Source: Moesziomyces globuligerus (Eukaryota > Basidiomycota > Ustilaginomycetes > Ustilaginales > Ustilaginaceae). From it: 64,000 nt of DNA. Every line of letters starts with the position of its first letter. Within the stretch, counting starts at the first letter, position 1. The position numbers were made by a program, and so were the translations under genes. Where the stretch lies: NCBI GenBank assembly GCA_030849465.1, contig JARVLF010000008.1, forward strand, positions 474,211-538,210. The letters are read 5' to 3'. The notes beneath the pieces were generated by a model, which saw only the letters and a list, made by a program, of their open reading frames with translations, had not been told where the DNA came from and searched no databases. This document shows, in pieces, positions 51,561 through 59,943 of the stretch.

Positions 51561-54500
51561 ATGTCTACCAGCTTCGCAAGTGCTTCCCAACCACCCCAAT
51601 TCAGCACACAACTAGAATCGCAGTCCACATCGCCGCCGGGCCTCACCAACACCAGCAGCCCTACATCGAGCGACTCCACTGGCGACGAAGACGCGGCCGA
51701 CAAGTCTGGTACGCGCAGCAGCGCTTCCACTCGCCGCGCACGCCACTCAGAAACTACGCCGGCTCGCTCCGACCCGCCAATCAACGCCTTTTCACCCAGC
51801 ATCTGGGGAGCACAGCATCAGCATATCATTCCCGGTCTCGACATCAACGACATCCAGTCTCACCAACGAATCAAGTCGGGCCTCGACGGCATGTCTTTTG
51901 CAGGCTGGGATCCCAACTTCTCCACCCTCGCAGCTGCCAACGACGCCGATCTATCCATGGACATGGATTCAACCTCCAGCACCGACTACGGCTTCTCGCC
52001 ACGCTCCATGCAGTCGCCAGCCTCGTCTCACAACGCCATGCCCAGCTTCTCGGGCGCCTCGCACGCCATGACCCAAGATAGCCCCAGCGGCTCGGACAGC
52101 AAGACCGGCTCGATCTCGCACAACCCCGCATCCGTCGCCGGCACCGTCAGCTTTGCCGGCAGTGGCGATGACTCTGACAGTCACGCTCCTGGGGCATGGA
52201 ATGGAAAGACGAGCGACAACGACGAAGCCATGTTTGACTCCTTTGTCCAATCAGGCTCGTTTGGCTCGCCCGCAGTCAAACCCGAAGCAGCCTCCTTCCC
52301 GGCCAACGGCTCCAACGGTCATGCCTTTGCTTCCATGAACATCCCTACCTCCTCGTCGACATCCATGATGCCGCCTTCCGCTCCGACTCCCAAGCTCTCT
52401 GGCCCGCGCGCTTCCAAAAGCAGTGCGAATGCTACCGCCAGCGCCTCCTCTTCTCGCAGGAATTCGGCCGAGTCGTACGAGCCCAAGAAGTCCGCCGGAG
52501 CTGGCTCGGTCGCGCAGCGTCGCATGGGTTCGCAGACGGCAGTCCACAGCAACAACCTCGATGCCGATCTGGGATACTCGGCCTTTGAGGTCGTGCGTCC
52601 CAACCGCGAAGGCCTCAAGGATCTACAGGTGCACATTCACGGCGTCCCCATGCACGGCGCAAAGTCGCGTGTTGAAACCCAGATCCGCATGCGCATCGAG
52701 CTCGTCAGGCCCCGCACCGTGTCTGCAGGTGGTTGGGAGCGCATCGGCTCCTTCACCCACATCAAGCTACCTCCACTCAGCGGAACCAAGCGCAAGTCGA
52801 AAAAGTACCAGAAAACCGACGTGCCCCCCGAGAAGACGCTGTTTGTCGATGCAACCGTTGTCAACGCCACGCCGCCGCACGACCGTGTCTTCGTCTGCAA
52901 AGGCTGTCGGCAGCGAGAGCGAAAGCGCGCACACCGCAAGAAAGATCCAAAGACCCCGCTCGAGAGCCAGCCCACAGACGAAGAGATGAAGAGCCTCGGC
53001 ATCGACCCTTCTGCCCCTGACGCTGTGGAGAAGACGCAATCGCGAATGGAGGAAGAAGAGAAGAAGCGCGTCGTCCTCTTCAACTGCGGTGACTTTGTTG
53101 ATTTCGAGGAGGGCGAAGCGGTCCTGCCTACCCGCATCACCTGCTACTGCCGACACCACAAGGAAAAGGTCGGCTTCTGCGTCATCTTCACCATGCGCGA
53201 TTGGCAGGGTCGCCTCATCGCCACGGGCTCCACGCCTCCGATCATGATCACTGATGACCACAAGTCGATGGGCATCGCCGCCCAAGCTGCTCAGGCAGCA
53301 GCCGCAGCCGCAGGCTCTTCCAGCAACGTCACCTCGCCCTCGGCCACCGCCTCCCTCGGCGTGATCAAGCAGGTCAACGGCGCAAGCCCACGCAACCCGC
53401 CTCCGCAGCCCTCCCCTCACAGCGACGGTCCATCCGCTAATGCCAATTCCACGAGCGGCAGCGCCACTCCCAACGGCAGTACCTCCACCGAGCCGGCGAC
53501 CAAGCAAAGGAAAGAGCGCTCCAAACCCTACGACGGCAATCGACGCCGGCGCAATACCTCGGGCAAGGACCTCAACATGACGCCTTACTCGGGTACAGGG
53601 CAGAACACGCCATCCATGCCCGCCACCTCGCCCGCTCCCGTCGGCAATGGAGTCGATTTCAGCTCCGCCGATTTCTGGAACGCATTCGCTACTGCGGGTA
53701 CCGCTATGAACGGTCTGGGCCGCAGCAACAGCACCAGCACAGGAGCCAAGACTCCTGGCGACGCTTCAAGCATCGGTGGCTCACCCACGCCCGTCGGCTT
53801 GGTGGGAGCTGGATCCTCGCAAGCCATTTCACAGTCTCAGGGCCCACCGCAGCAACCTTTGCAGCTGCCGTCCATGCCCCCACAGCTGCAGGCTCAGCTC
53901 GCACAGGGCTCGCTGTCACCCACCTCTTTGCAGACCAATCTTGCAAGCCTGCCCAACTTTGATCTCGAGCAGTTCTTCCGTAACGCCCAAGCAGGAGTAT
54001 CAAGCAGCGTCGACTTTGCGCAGTTGATGGCCATGGCCGCCGCCGCTGCGCTGCCTCCCCATCTCCGACCCAACTCGACCGGGCCGGTTCCTGCTCCAAC
54101 CTTTGCTCAGGCCTCGCCCCCTGCACCGACCCCCAGTGTCGATCTCCCGCCCATTCCCAAGATCTCCAAGCTCATTCCCGGCGAAGGTCCTACCAGCGGT
54201 GGCATCGAAGTCACAGTACTGGGCGAAAACTTCACCGAGGGGATCACGTGCGTATTCGGCGATGTTCCGGCCTCCAACACCAAAGTGTGGGCTAGCAACA
54301 CCCTCGTTTGCCTGCTGCCGCCCAGCACGAGTCCTGGACCAGTGGTGGTCAGTGTCAAGGGCGCTACGCAAGTGGCGCAGCCGCCACCAGTGAACGGGCC
54401 ACTGCAGTTGTTCACCTACATCGACACGACCGACCGGGCCCTCATGGAGCTGGCGCTTCAGGTCGTCGGCTTGCAAATGACCGGGCAGATGCGCTCCGCT

Positions 54501-56288
54501 CGCGAGGTTGCGATGCGGGTCGTCGGCTCTGGTGGAGGACAGCAGCCGGGCATGCCCGTCGCTTTCAGCGCTGGTGGAGCTGGCGGCAACGGCATGAACC
54601 ATGCTCAAGCGCGCGAGGCCGTTGCCGGCCTTTTTGCCGGCCGATCTCAGAGCTCGAACTTCCAGGACAGCGTCATCCAGTTCCTCTCATTGCTCGATAC
54701 CGACGTCAGCACGATTCCAGAAGCGCAGCCACGTGTGGATGCCATCCGTCTGGCCAACAAACAAGGGCATACGCTGCTCCACCTCGCCACGCTCATGGGC
54801 TTCCATCGCCTTGTGGAGATGCTAATCAGCCGCGGCTGCCCTCTCGATGCTCGCGACCGCAACGGAGTCACTGCGCTCCACTTTGCCGCCATCCAGGGTC
54901 GCGTCACCATCACCCGCATGCTTCTCAGGGCTGGCGCTCGTGATGATGTCGCCGATGCTTCCGGCCTGTATGCCATTGATCTGGCCCGAAACAACGAGCA
55001 GGTGGATGTCGAAATGATCCTCGACAACACTGCTCGGACAGGCCATTGGCAGACGCGAAGGCTCTCGTCGCACGCTGCTTCGAGCCTCCACTACGACGAG
55101 GACGAGGAGGACCTCGTCTCGGACGAGCTCAGCAGCGAAGCTAGCGAGTCGGACCTCGACGAAGACAATGTCAGCACCAGCTTCGACGAATCCAGCGATG
55201 ATAGCTGCTCGGTTGGCGGCGACGACGAGGCTGATCTTCTCCCTCGTCGCAATGCCGAGACCGATGCCGCTGACGACCTCGAAGCTCGACAGGCTCTCTC
55301 GGAGCTTCCGATCCCTCTCATTGACGAGAAGGCTTCGCTCAAAGCCGCAGATGCTCGACTTGATGAAGCAGATGCTGCGCTGCCCACTCAGAAGCATGCC
55401 GAGAGCAAGCTGGACCGGGACAGCTCGACGAACAAGTCTTGGCTGACGAAGGCAGGCGACACAGGCGCGGATTGGATGAACCGGGCCTTCCTGCCTCAGA
55501 CGGTGGCAGACAAGTTTGCTCAACTGCACATGCCCGCCATGCCCACGATGCCAGCCATCAATGTGTTCCATCTCGGTCTGCCTGCTCCGGCATTCATGCC
55601 GTGGTCGGCAGCTCAGCGCGCCGACCGAACGATCGAGCCAGGCGCTGCGGACGACCCAACAGTGGCAACCGCGCGTGACTCCGTTAAGGGCAAATCGCGG
55701 TCGCACGACGCGGCGGCTCACCAGGGCTGGGAGCAGGACGAACGTGGTCGTCTGCTCACCCTTTGGAAAAACATCGTGGAGGAGGGTGCTTGGGGCCTCA
55801 ACCCTCTCTACTCGCCCCCTCCGGCGTACGAATCGGTCGCAGCCGCCGGAGAGCACGACGACAACCTCGTGTCGTCGAGCTGCACGTCATCGACTTCTAC
55901 CCTTGGCACCACCGACAAAACGTCAGATGTTAGCACTCCCGTCGCCGGTCCCTCTCGCCGCAACTCGACTCGCCGACGCCCTGCGCACGCCAGCGCGGAG
56001 GGCTCGGCCTCCTCGTCGACCCCTGCGTCAGCCCATGCAATGCGGGCAGGTGCCGCAAACAGCACTAGCAACAGCAGCGCCAAGGTCAAGTCGTCCACCG
56101 TCGTGGCAAGACGCCGCAAGACCCAGCTTCACCTGCGTGACGACGCCATGCTCGTCTGGTTCTGGATCCCCGTCTTGCTCATCGCCGCCGTCGTGCTGCT
56201 TTTCTCCAAGAGCTCGAGCATCTTTAGCTACGCTGACTTGATGAGCTACCTTGACCTTCCGGCGGTCGGTCGCACACGGGATCCCTAG
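51561..56288 (+). CDS. MGA2: Mga2/Spt23-type membrane-tethered transcription factor (IPT/TIG, ankyrin repeats, C-terminal TM)
   Basis: 1575 aa from the ATG at 51561. The frame extends upstream only to a TTG at 51531. Order: Ser-rich N-terminus; conserved Mga2/Spt23 domain (LKDLQVHIHGVPMHGAKSRV, ETQIRMRIELVRP ... CKGCRQRERKRAHRKK ... ITCYCRHHKEKVGFCVIFTM, about 340-570); IPT/TIG fold (PKISKLIPGEGPTSGGIEVT to PGPVVVSVKG, about 861-935); two ankyrin repeats (GHTLLHLATLMGFHRLVEML; GVTALHFAAIQGRVTITRML, about 1070-1140); acidic linker; PPAY motif at 1420-1423; one membrane helix (MLVWFWIPVLLIAAVVLLF, about 1530). In yeast, related proteins sit in the ER membrane and sense lipid packing. Rsp5 ubiquitylation and proteasomal processing release the N-terminal part to activate the OLE1 desaturase gene. 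The layout and a PY motif near the membrane support the same mechanism here. Confidence 0.93.
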   Translation: MSTSFASASQPPQFSTQLESQSTSPPGLTNTSSPTSSDSTGDEDAADKSGTRSSASTRRARHSETTPARSDPPINAFSPSIWGAQHQHIIPGLDINDIQSHQRIKSGLDGMSFAGWDPNFSTLAAANDADLSMDMDSTSSTDYGFSPRSMQSPASSHNAMPSFSGASHAMTQDSPSGSDSKTGSISHNPASVAGTVSFAGSGDDSDSHAPGAWNGKTSDNDEAMFDSFVQSGSFGSPAVKPEAASFPANGSNGHAFASMNIPTSSSTSMMPPSAPTPKLSGPRASKSSANATASASSSRRNSAESYEPKKSAGAGSVAQRRMGSQTAVHSNNLDADLGYSAFEVVRPNREGLKDLQVHIHGVPMHGAKSRVETQIRMRIELVRPRTVSAGGWERIGSFTHIKLPPLSGTKRKSKKYQKTDVPPEKTLFVDATVVNATPPHDRVFVCKGCRQRERKRAHRKKDPKTPLESQPTDEEMKSLGIDPSAPDAVEKTQSRMEEEEKKRVVLFNCGDFVDFEEGEAVLPTRITCYCRHHKEKVGFCVIFTMRDWQGRLIATGSTPPIMITDDHKSMGIAAQAAQAAAAAAGSSSNVTSPSATASLGVIKQVNGASPRNPPPQPSPHSDGPSANANSTSGSATPNGSTSTEPATKQRKERSKPYDGNRRRRNTSGKDLNMTPYSGTGQNTPSMPATSPAPVGNGVDFSSADFWNAFATAGTAMNGLGRSNSTSTGAKTPGDASSIGGSPTPVGLVGAGSSQAISQSQGPPQQPLQLPSMPPQLQAQLAQGSLSPTSLQTNLASLPNFDLEQFFRNAQAGVSSSVDFAQLMAMAAAAALPPHLRPNSTGPVPAPTFAQASPPAPTPSVDLPPIPKISKLIPGEGPTSGGIEVTVLGENFTEGITCVFGDVPASNTKVWASNTLVCLLPPSTSPGPVVVSVKGATQVAQPPPVNGPLQLFTYIDTTDRALMELALQVVGLQMTGQMRSAREVAMRVVGSGGGQQPGMPVAFSAGGAGGNGMNHAQAREAVAGLFAGRSQSSNFQDSVIQFLSLLDTDVSTIPEAQPRVDAIRLANKQGHTLLHLATLMGFHRLVEMLISRGCPLDARDRNGVTALHFAAIQGRVTITRMLLRAGARDDVADASGLYAIDLARNNEQVDVEMILDNTARTGHWQTRRLSSHAASSLHYDEDEEDLVSDELSSEASESDLDEDNVSTSFDESSDDSCSVGGDDEADLLPRRNAETDAADDLEARQALSELPIPLIDEKASLKAADARLDEADAALPTQKHAESKLDRDSSTNKSWLTKAGDTGADWMNRAFLPQTVADKFAQLHMPAMPTMPAINVFHLGLPAPAFMPWSAAQRADRTIEPGAADDPTVATARDSVKGKSRSHDAAAHQGWEQDERGRLLTLWKNIVEEGAWGLNPLYSPPPAYESVAAAGEHDDNLVSSSCTSSTSTLGTTDKTSDVSTPVAGPSRRNSTRRRPAHASAEGSASSSTPASAHAMRAGAANSTSNSSAKVKSSTVVARRRKTQLHLRDDAMLVWFWIPVLLIAAVVLLFSKSSSIFSYADLMSYLDLPAVGRTRDP

Positions 56289-57574
56289 ACATTTCGCTGC
56301 CCTCGGCGCTCCTTTTCGCTATGTCTTTATTGTCCCTTTTAAGCAAGCTATCTCCTTTCGTCATTTTGTCATGTGATCAGAACCTGAGCTGCCGCCGCTA
56401 CGCACGCTCATAGACTGCGCGCACACCCATAGGGACAAGGACCCCTTTTTCCGAGCCACAGCAACTGTCTCTAATGAAGAAGGGCCGGGAGCCTGCGGCC
56501 CGGATGTCATAACGTAATTACAGTAGTTGCGACAAATATGTAGTTCCGACATGTTTTTGAAATTTGAGATTTGACCGAAGCCTGATGGTTGTGGCCTGCA
56601 TGATTGCAAGCGCATTGTTTGTACCTTGCATGAGACTCACCAACCCAAATTCCTGGACCCTATCAGTCACTTGAATCGCCAAGGGGCTACCAAGGGCGGC
56701 AAGTTGCCAGGATAAAAAGTTCCTTTGTCTTGTCAAAAGGATCAAGGGCAAATAGCTAATTTGCTATTGGCTTCCCAGTGGCAGATTGGCGCGTAGAGCT
56801 AAGTCCGAGGATATTTCAGCCTAGATACAATCCTTGTGTTAGAACCGTAGGGTCTGGGTACCGCAGGGCGGCTACGGTCGGTCGAGGTCGGCCGGGGAGG
56901 AGAGGCTGAGAGTGACGGAGTTGGTAGGCTGCGCAACAGTGCGTCGCGGTGGTCGGGGCACGGCACTGCTATTGCTATAGAGCGACAGAAGTAGTACATG
57001 CGACGGGGTCCGTAGACAACCCCCGTTGGGCGAGCGTGAGAAGAAGTCTGTCGGTTGCGCCTGGTCGCGCTGCCGGGAGCGTTGCGCTCTTGGCCGGGAG
57101 GGCGCGACCGCGTACAGCGGGCCGGACGGAGCTGGGGGTCCTGACATTACCCCCCCCTGCCCAAGTCGCTTGTCCGCGAGCGACGACGGCCCGGCAGCGT
57201 TTGCTGTCGGGCGTTGCGACCACAGTTGGTGGCGGCCGGGGGTTGGTCGGTCGCGGCTCGGACGGTCGCGCCTTGCGGCGGCAGGCGCGTGTCACGCCGT
57301 TGATCGCCGCGTGTCACCGCGCTAATCTCTGCAAGCCGCCGGCTTCATGTCGGCAGAGTTGCGCGCACCCGTTATTGCGCACCGCGCTCCCATCATCTCA
57401 ACCTTGTTTGCAAGCGAGATTTTGCAAGCGCACCAATGAGAGCTTTGTGCAAGCGCGCGCGGCGCGCACGTTCTGCGCACGCTTTGTGCACACCCACCCG
57501 TCGCACCCCCCTTGGGAAAGGATATATATGACCGCGAGTACGTCCACCCGGCTCTCATCCTCCCAACCTTCACC
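56289..57574. other. Transition from core genes to subtelomeric sequence
   Basis: 1.3 kb. After the MGA2 3' end, about 56480-56830 is clearly more AT-rich than the core. From about 56840 the sequence becomes extremely GC-rich, with CGG-type runs and a C-tract near 57149. The minus-strand frame at 56518-56751 has no recognisable domain. An LTR-like TGTTAGA occurs at 56836, but no matching end was found. The right edge is the promoter of the four-exon gene and contains repeated TTTGTGCAAGCG/CTTTGTGCAC-like words. Confidence 0.45.
57523..57529 (+). promoter_or_regulatory. TATA box of the subtelomeric four-exon gene
   Basis: TATATAT, 46 bp upstream of the ATG at 57575, in an otherwise very GC-rich stretch. 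Confidence 0.5.
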
Positions 57575-58569
57575 ATGTTGCCTCCCCCCTCCCCTCAATA
57601 CCCTTTTGCGTCGGGCCTTTACCCTCCCGCCCGCACGGCGCGCCCTCAGCGCGACGACGACGGCCGCGACGGCGATGTTGCGATGGGCGACGGTGAGTGT
57701 TCTTGCGTCGTGGTGCTCCGTCGGCGTTGGTCGGGCTGCGTGACTGACGGTCGGGGCTTTGGCGGTGGTGGCGGCGACAGGTACGACGGCGGCAACGCGC
57801 CCGGCGGCCTCGCCCTCTCCCTTCTCCTTCCCCGGCGGCATCAACTGCCACATCTTGGGTAAGTTGTGCGGTCGTGGTGTCTGCCGGGACGTCGCTAACC
57901 CCTCGCCTTGCCTTTCCTCCTTTGTTTGTAGATTGGGCCGACCCTGCTCGCTTGGCCAACTGGGCGCCCACGCCCGTCGCGCCCTCAACGGGCCCCTCGC
58001 GCCCGCAACGCGCCGCGGCCGCGCGCGCCGCGCCCTACCAGCGGGATGCGCCATTGCCCGAGGATGTGCAGCCGCGCGTCCGTCTGCCTGCGTTGCGGGG
58101 CGCTTCCTCCTCTGCGTCAGCTGGCGCTCGTTTGTCCGCGTCAGCTGGCGCGCGCGCTTCTCCGGTGCCCGTCACCGTGGTTGGTAAGTTGGTCGGAACT
58201 TGTTTTGTCGGTCAGGCCTTTACTGACCTTGCTGTGCCTTTTTTTTTTTTGATAGACGACGACAACGACGAGGCCGATGGCGACGTCGCGATGGCGCCGG
58301 TGCTGTCGGCCATCGCTCCGCCCGCCGTCGCTCTGCCCGCCACCCAACCCAAGATCCCTCCCGCCGCTACGCCCGCCGTTCCCGCCGCGTCGGCCGCGAC
58401 TGGCCTCGTTGTGGCGCCGGCCGCCTGTCAGGAGTCGCGTGCCCAAAATCCTTATTCGGCGAGTGACGTGGACTTGGCAAATTATTTGACTTGTTCGGCA
58501 AGTGGCGTGGACTCGACGGATCGCCTGAGTTATTTGGCGAGTCGACGCAACTCAACGGATAGCGGCTGA
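57575..58569 (+). CDS. Unrecognised Pro/Ala-rich protein encoded by four exons, subtelomeric
   Basis: Exons 57575-57692, 57781-57858, 57932-58183 and 58256-58569 encode 253 aa. All three introns (88, 73 and 72 bp) are phase 1 and have strong signals: donors GTGAGT, GTAAGT, GTAAGT; branch-like CTGAC, GCTAAC, ACTGAC; acceptors CAG, TAG, TAG, the last after a T run. The three different frames join without a stop. I do not recognise the family. Visible features: a motif found twice, DDDGRDGDVAM (residues ~28-38, exon 1) and DDDNDEADGDVAM (start of exon 4); a short Trp-containing segment DWADPARLANWAPTP; Ala/Arg/Pro-rich middle; and three 13-residue C-terminal repeats (PYSASDVDLANYL, TCSASGVDSTDRL, SYLASRRNSTDSG). 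No membrane segment or signal peptide. A TATA box lies 46 bp before the ATG. Three phase-compatible introns argue strongly that this is or was a real gene. Confidence 0.6.
58451..58567 (+). repeat. Three tandem 39-bp units at the 3' end of the four-exon gene
   Basis: Units at 58451-58489, 58490-58528 and 58529-58567 begin TTATTCGGCGAGT-like and encode 13 residues each. Similarity is moderate. Related words in opposite orientation occur at about 59205-59275. Confidence 0.65.
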
Positions 58570-59338
58570 CCACTGTGAGCACCCCGTTCAGAGGTAGCGC
58601 GGCACGACTCGATTGTTGCAGACGCCTTTGGGCGTCGTGGGAAGGACTTCCGTCTTTGCACGAGTGCTCGTAATGCTCAGACAGTTGTCGAGGCACTGGT
58701 TGAGGTTCCAGGGCCGCAGTGGAGGTACTGCCTACGGTGTAGGTGCCGTAGCGTCGATGAAGGTGTCGACGACGTCTGAAGCGGTGATACAACACACACG
58801 CAAGTAGTAGCAACGCTCTGCAATTGCTACTGTGAGACGAACTGGTTGAAGACAGTGATACTGACAACTGATAACGACTGGTGATGTAAAGTAAAGTAGA
58901 GTGGATGGGGCGCAGCCCCATTGCACTCGGTGAGCTGAATCTATAAGTACTTGCCCTCACCAGGAGGGCCCGCGTGTGGCAGGGCGCCGTCTCGAACGGC
59001 CCCTGCTAGCATCTCATTGATGCCAGGAGGTTTCGCCCACCCCCTCGAGCTCAGGCCTCCTCCCGTGCATGACTCCCCTTTGCACGGTACGCTCGTTGCC
59101 CCCTGGGCCAACAAGCACCCCTCTCCCCCTCCCCTTTGCCTCCGAGCCGGGTCCGTCCATCGTACGACCCGCTCGTCGTTTTCCGGGGTCGCCGCAGGCC
59201 GTCTGTCGAGTGGGCCTCACTCGGCGAATTATTGGCGGCATTCGTCGAGTGGCCTCCACTCGCCGGACCGCGACTTGGCGCGCTCGTAGCCCGTGCTACG
59301 GATTTTCGCCTGCGCCCTCCACACGTGCCTGCGACGAT

Positions 59339-59530
59339 CAGGGTCTGATCCAGGCCTGTAACACCGCCCTTTGGGCGGAGGCTGCTCCGGTGGAGCATGT
59401 TGCGCCCGACGTCGTGGGTGAGGAGCTCCCGGGGCTGTGGGAGGGGACGTGGGGCAATTGTTTTGCCTGCGTCAAGGCGGGCGAGGAGTGCGTCCGCGTG
59501 CCCGGTGTTACGGGCCTGGATCAGACCCTG
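59339..59530. repeat. Inverted repeat, two 28-bp arms flanking 136 bp
   Basis: The arm at 59339-59366 (CAGGGTCTGATCCAGGCC...) and the arm at 59503-59530 are reverse complements with a single mismatch. The second arm is directly followed by telomere-like GGTTAGGTTAGGGTTAGG. Confidence 0.85.
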
Positions 59531-59548
59531 GGTTAGGTTAGGGTTAGG
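59530..59548 (+). repeat. Short degenerate interstitial telomeric seed
   Basis: GGGTTAGGTTAGGGTTAGG: about three TTAGGG-like units, one lacking a G, abutting the inverted-repeat arm. Same orientation as the longer array at 63103. Confidence 0.75.
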
Positions 59549-59624
59549 TTCCAGATCCTTTTGACGGTGGGTTTCCAACTTTTGGACGCGCTTGGCATCC
59601 AGCGGTCCCTGGTCTGCCCTCATG

Positions 59625-59865
59625 GAAGACGGTCCAATTCAAAAATCTGACGCGTTGAATTTCACAGGAAGACAGTCCGCTTCAAAAATCAAAACAGTCT
59701 GCTTCAAAAATCAAGACGGTCCACTTCAGAAATAAAGACGGTCTGCTTCAAAAATGGAGACGGTCCACTACAGTCAGAGAGACAGTCGGCTTAAAAAATG
59801 GAGACGGTCCACTACAGTCAGAGAGACGGTCCACTACAGTCGGTGAGATGGTCAGCTACAAAAGG
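59625..59865 (+). repeat. 22-bp minisatellite upstream of the zinc-finger gene
   Basis: About eleven units of 22 bp (one of 21) with consensus near GAGACGGTCCACTTCAAAAAT. The first two are the most diverged; units at 59756 and 59800 are nearly identical. A partial unit follows to about 59874. The array ends ~70 bp before the ATG at 59944, so it lies in the promoter or 5' UTR of that gene. Confidence 0.85.
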
Positions 59866-59943
59866 GAGACCGTCAAGGGCAAGTAGCAGAGATGTGCACC
59901 CGTCAATGCCCATCACATCACCCACTCCCCTCCGCCAGCCAAT

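Larger units (their letters stand above)
58570..59943. other. Subtelomeric mosaic without a supported gene
   Basis: Contains an inverted echo of the 39-bp repeat family (about 59205-59275, with the palindrome CGAGTGGCCTCCACTCG), a 28-bp inverted repeat (59339-59366 and 59503-59530), a degenerate telomeric seed (59530-59548) and a 22-bp minisatellite (59625-59865). Frames here are short or repeat-derived. Between the inverted arms the plus strand could encode GNCFACVKAGEECV (C-x2-C-x6-C), possibly a relic of a zinc-binding protein. Confidence 0.5.

Noticed and set aside
56518..56751. Minus-strand 77-codon frame as a possible retroelement gag relic
   Set aside because: A short WQLAALGSPL-like stretch is not enough to assign any family.
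56836..57180. LTR-like start TGTTAGA and C-tract suggestive of a solo LTR
   Set aside because: No matching terminal repeat, target-site duplication or retroelement coding sequence could be found by eye.
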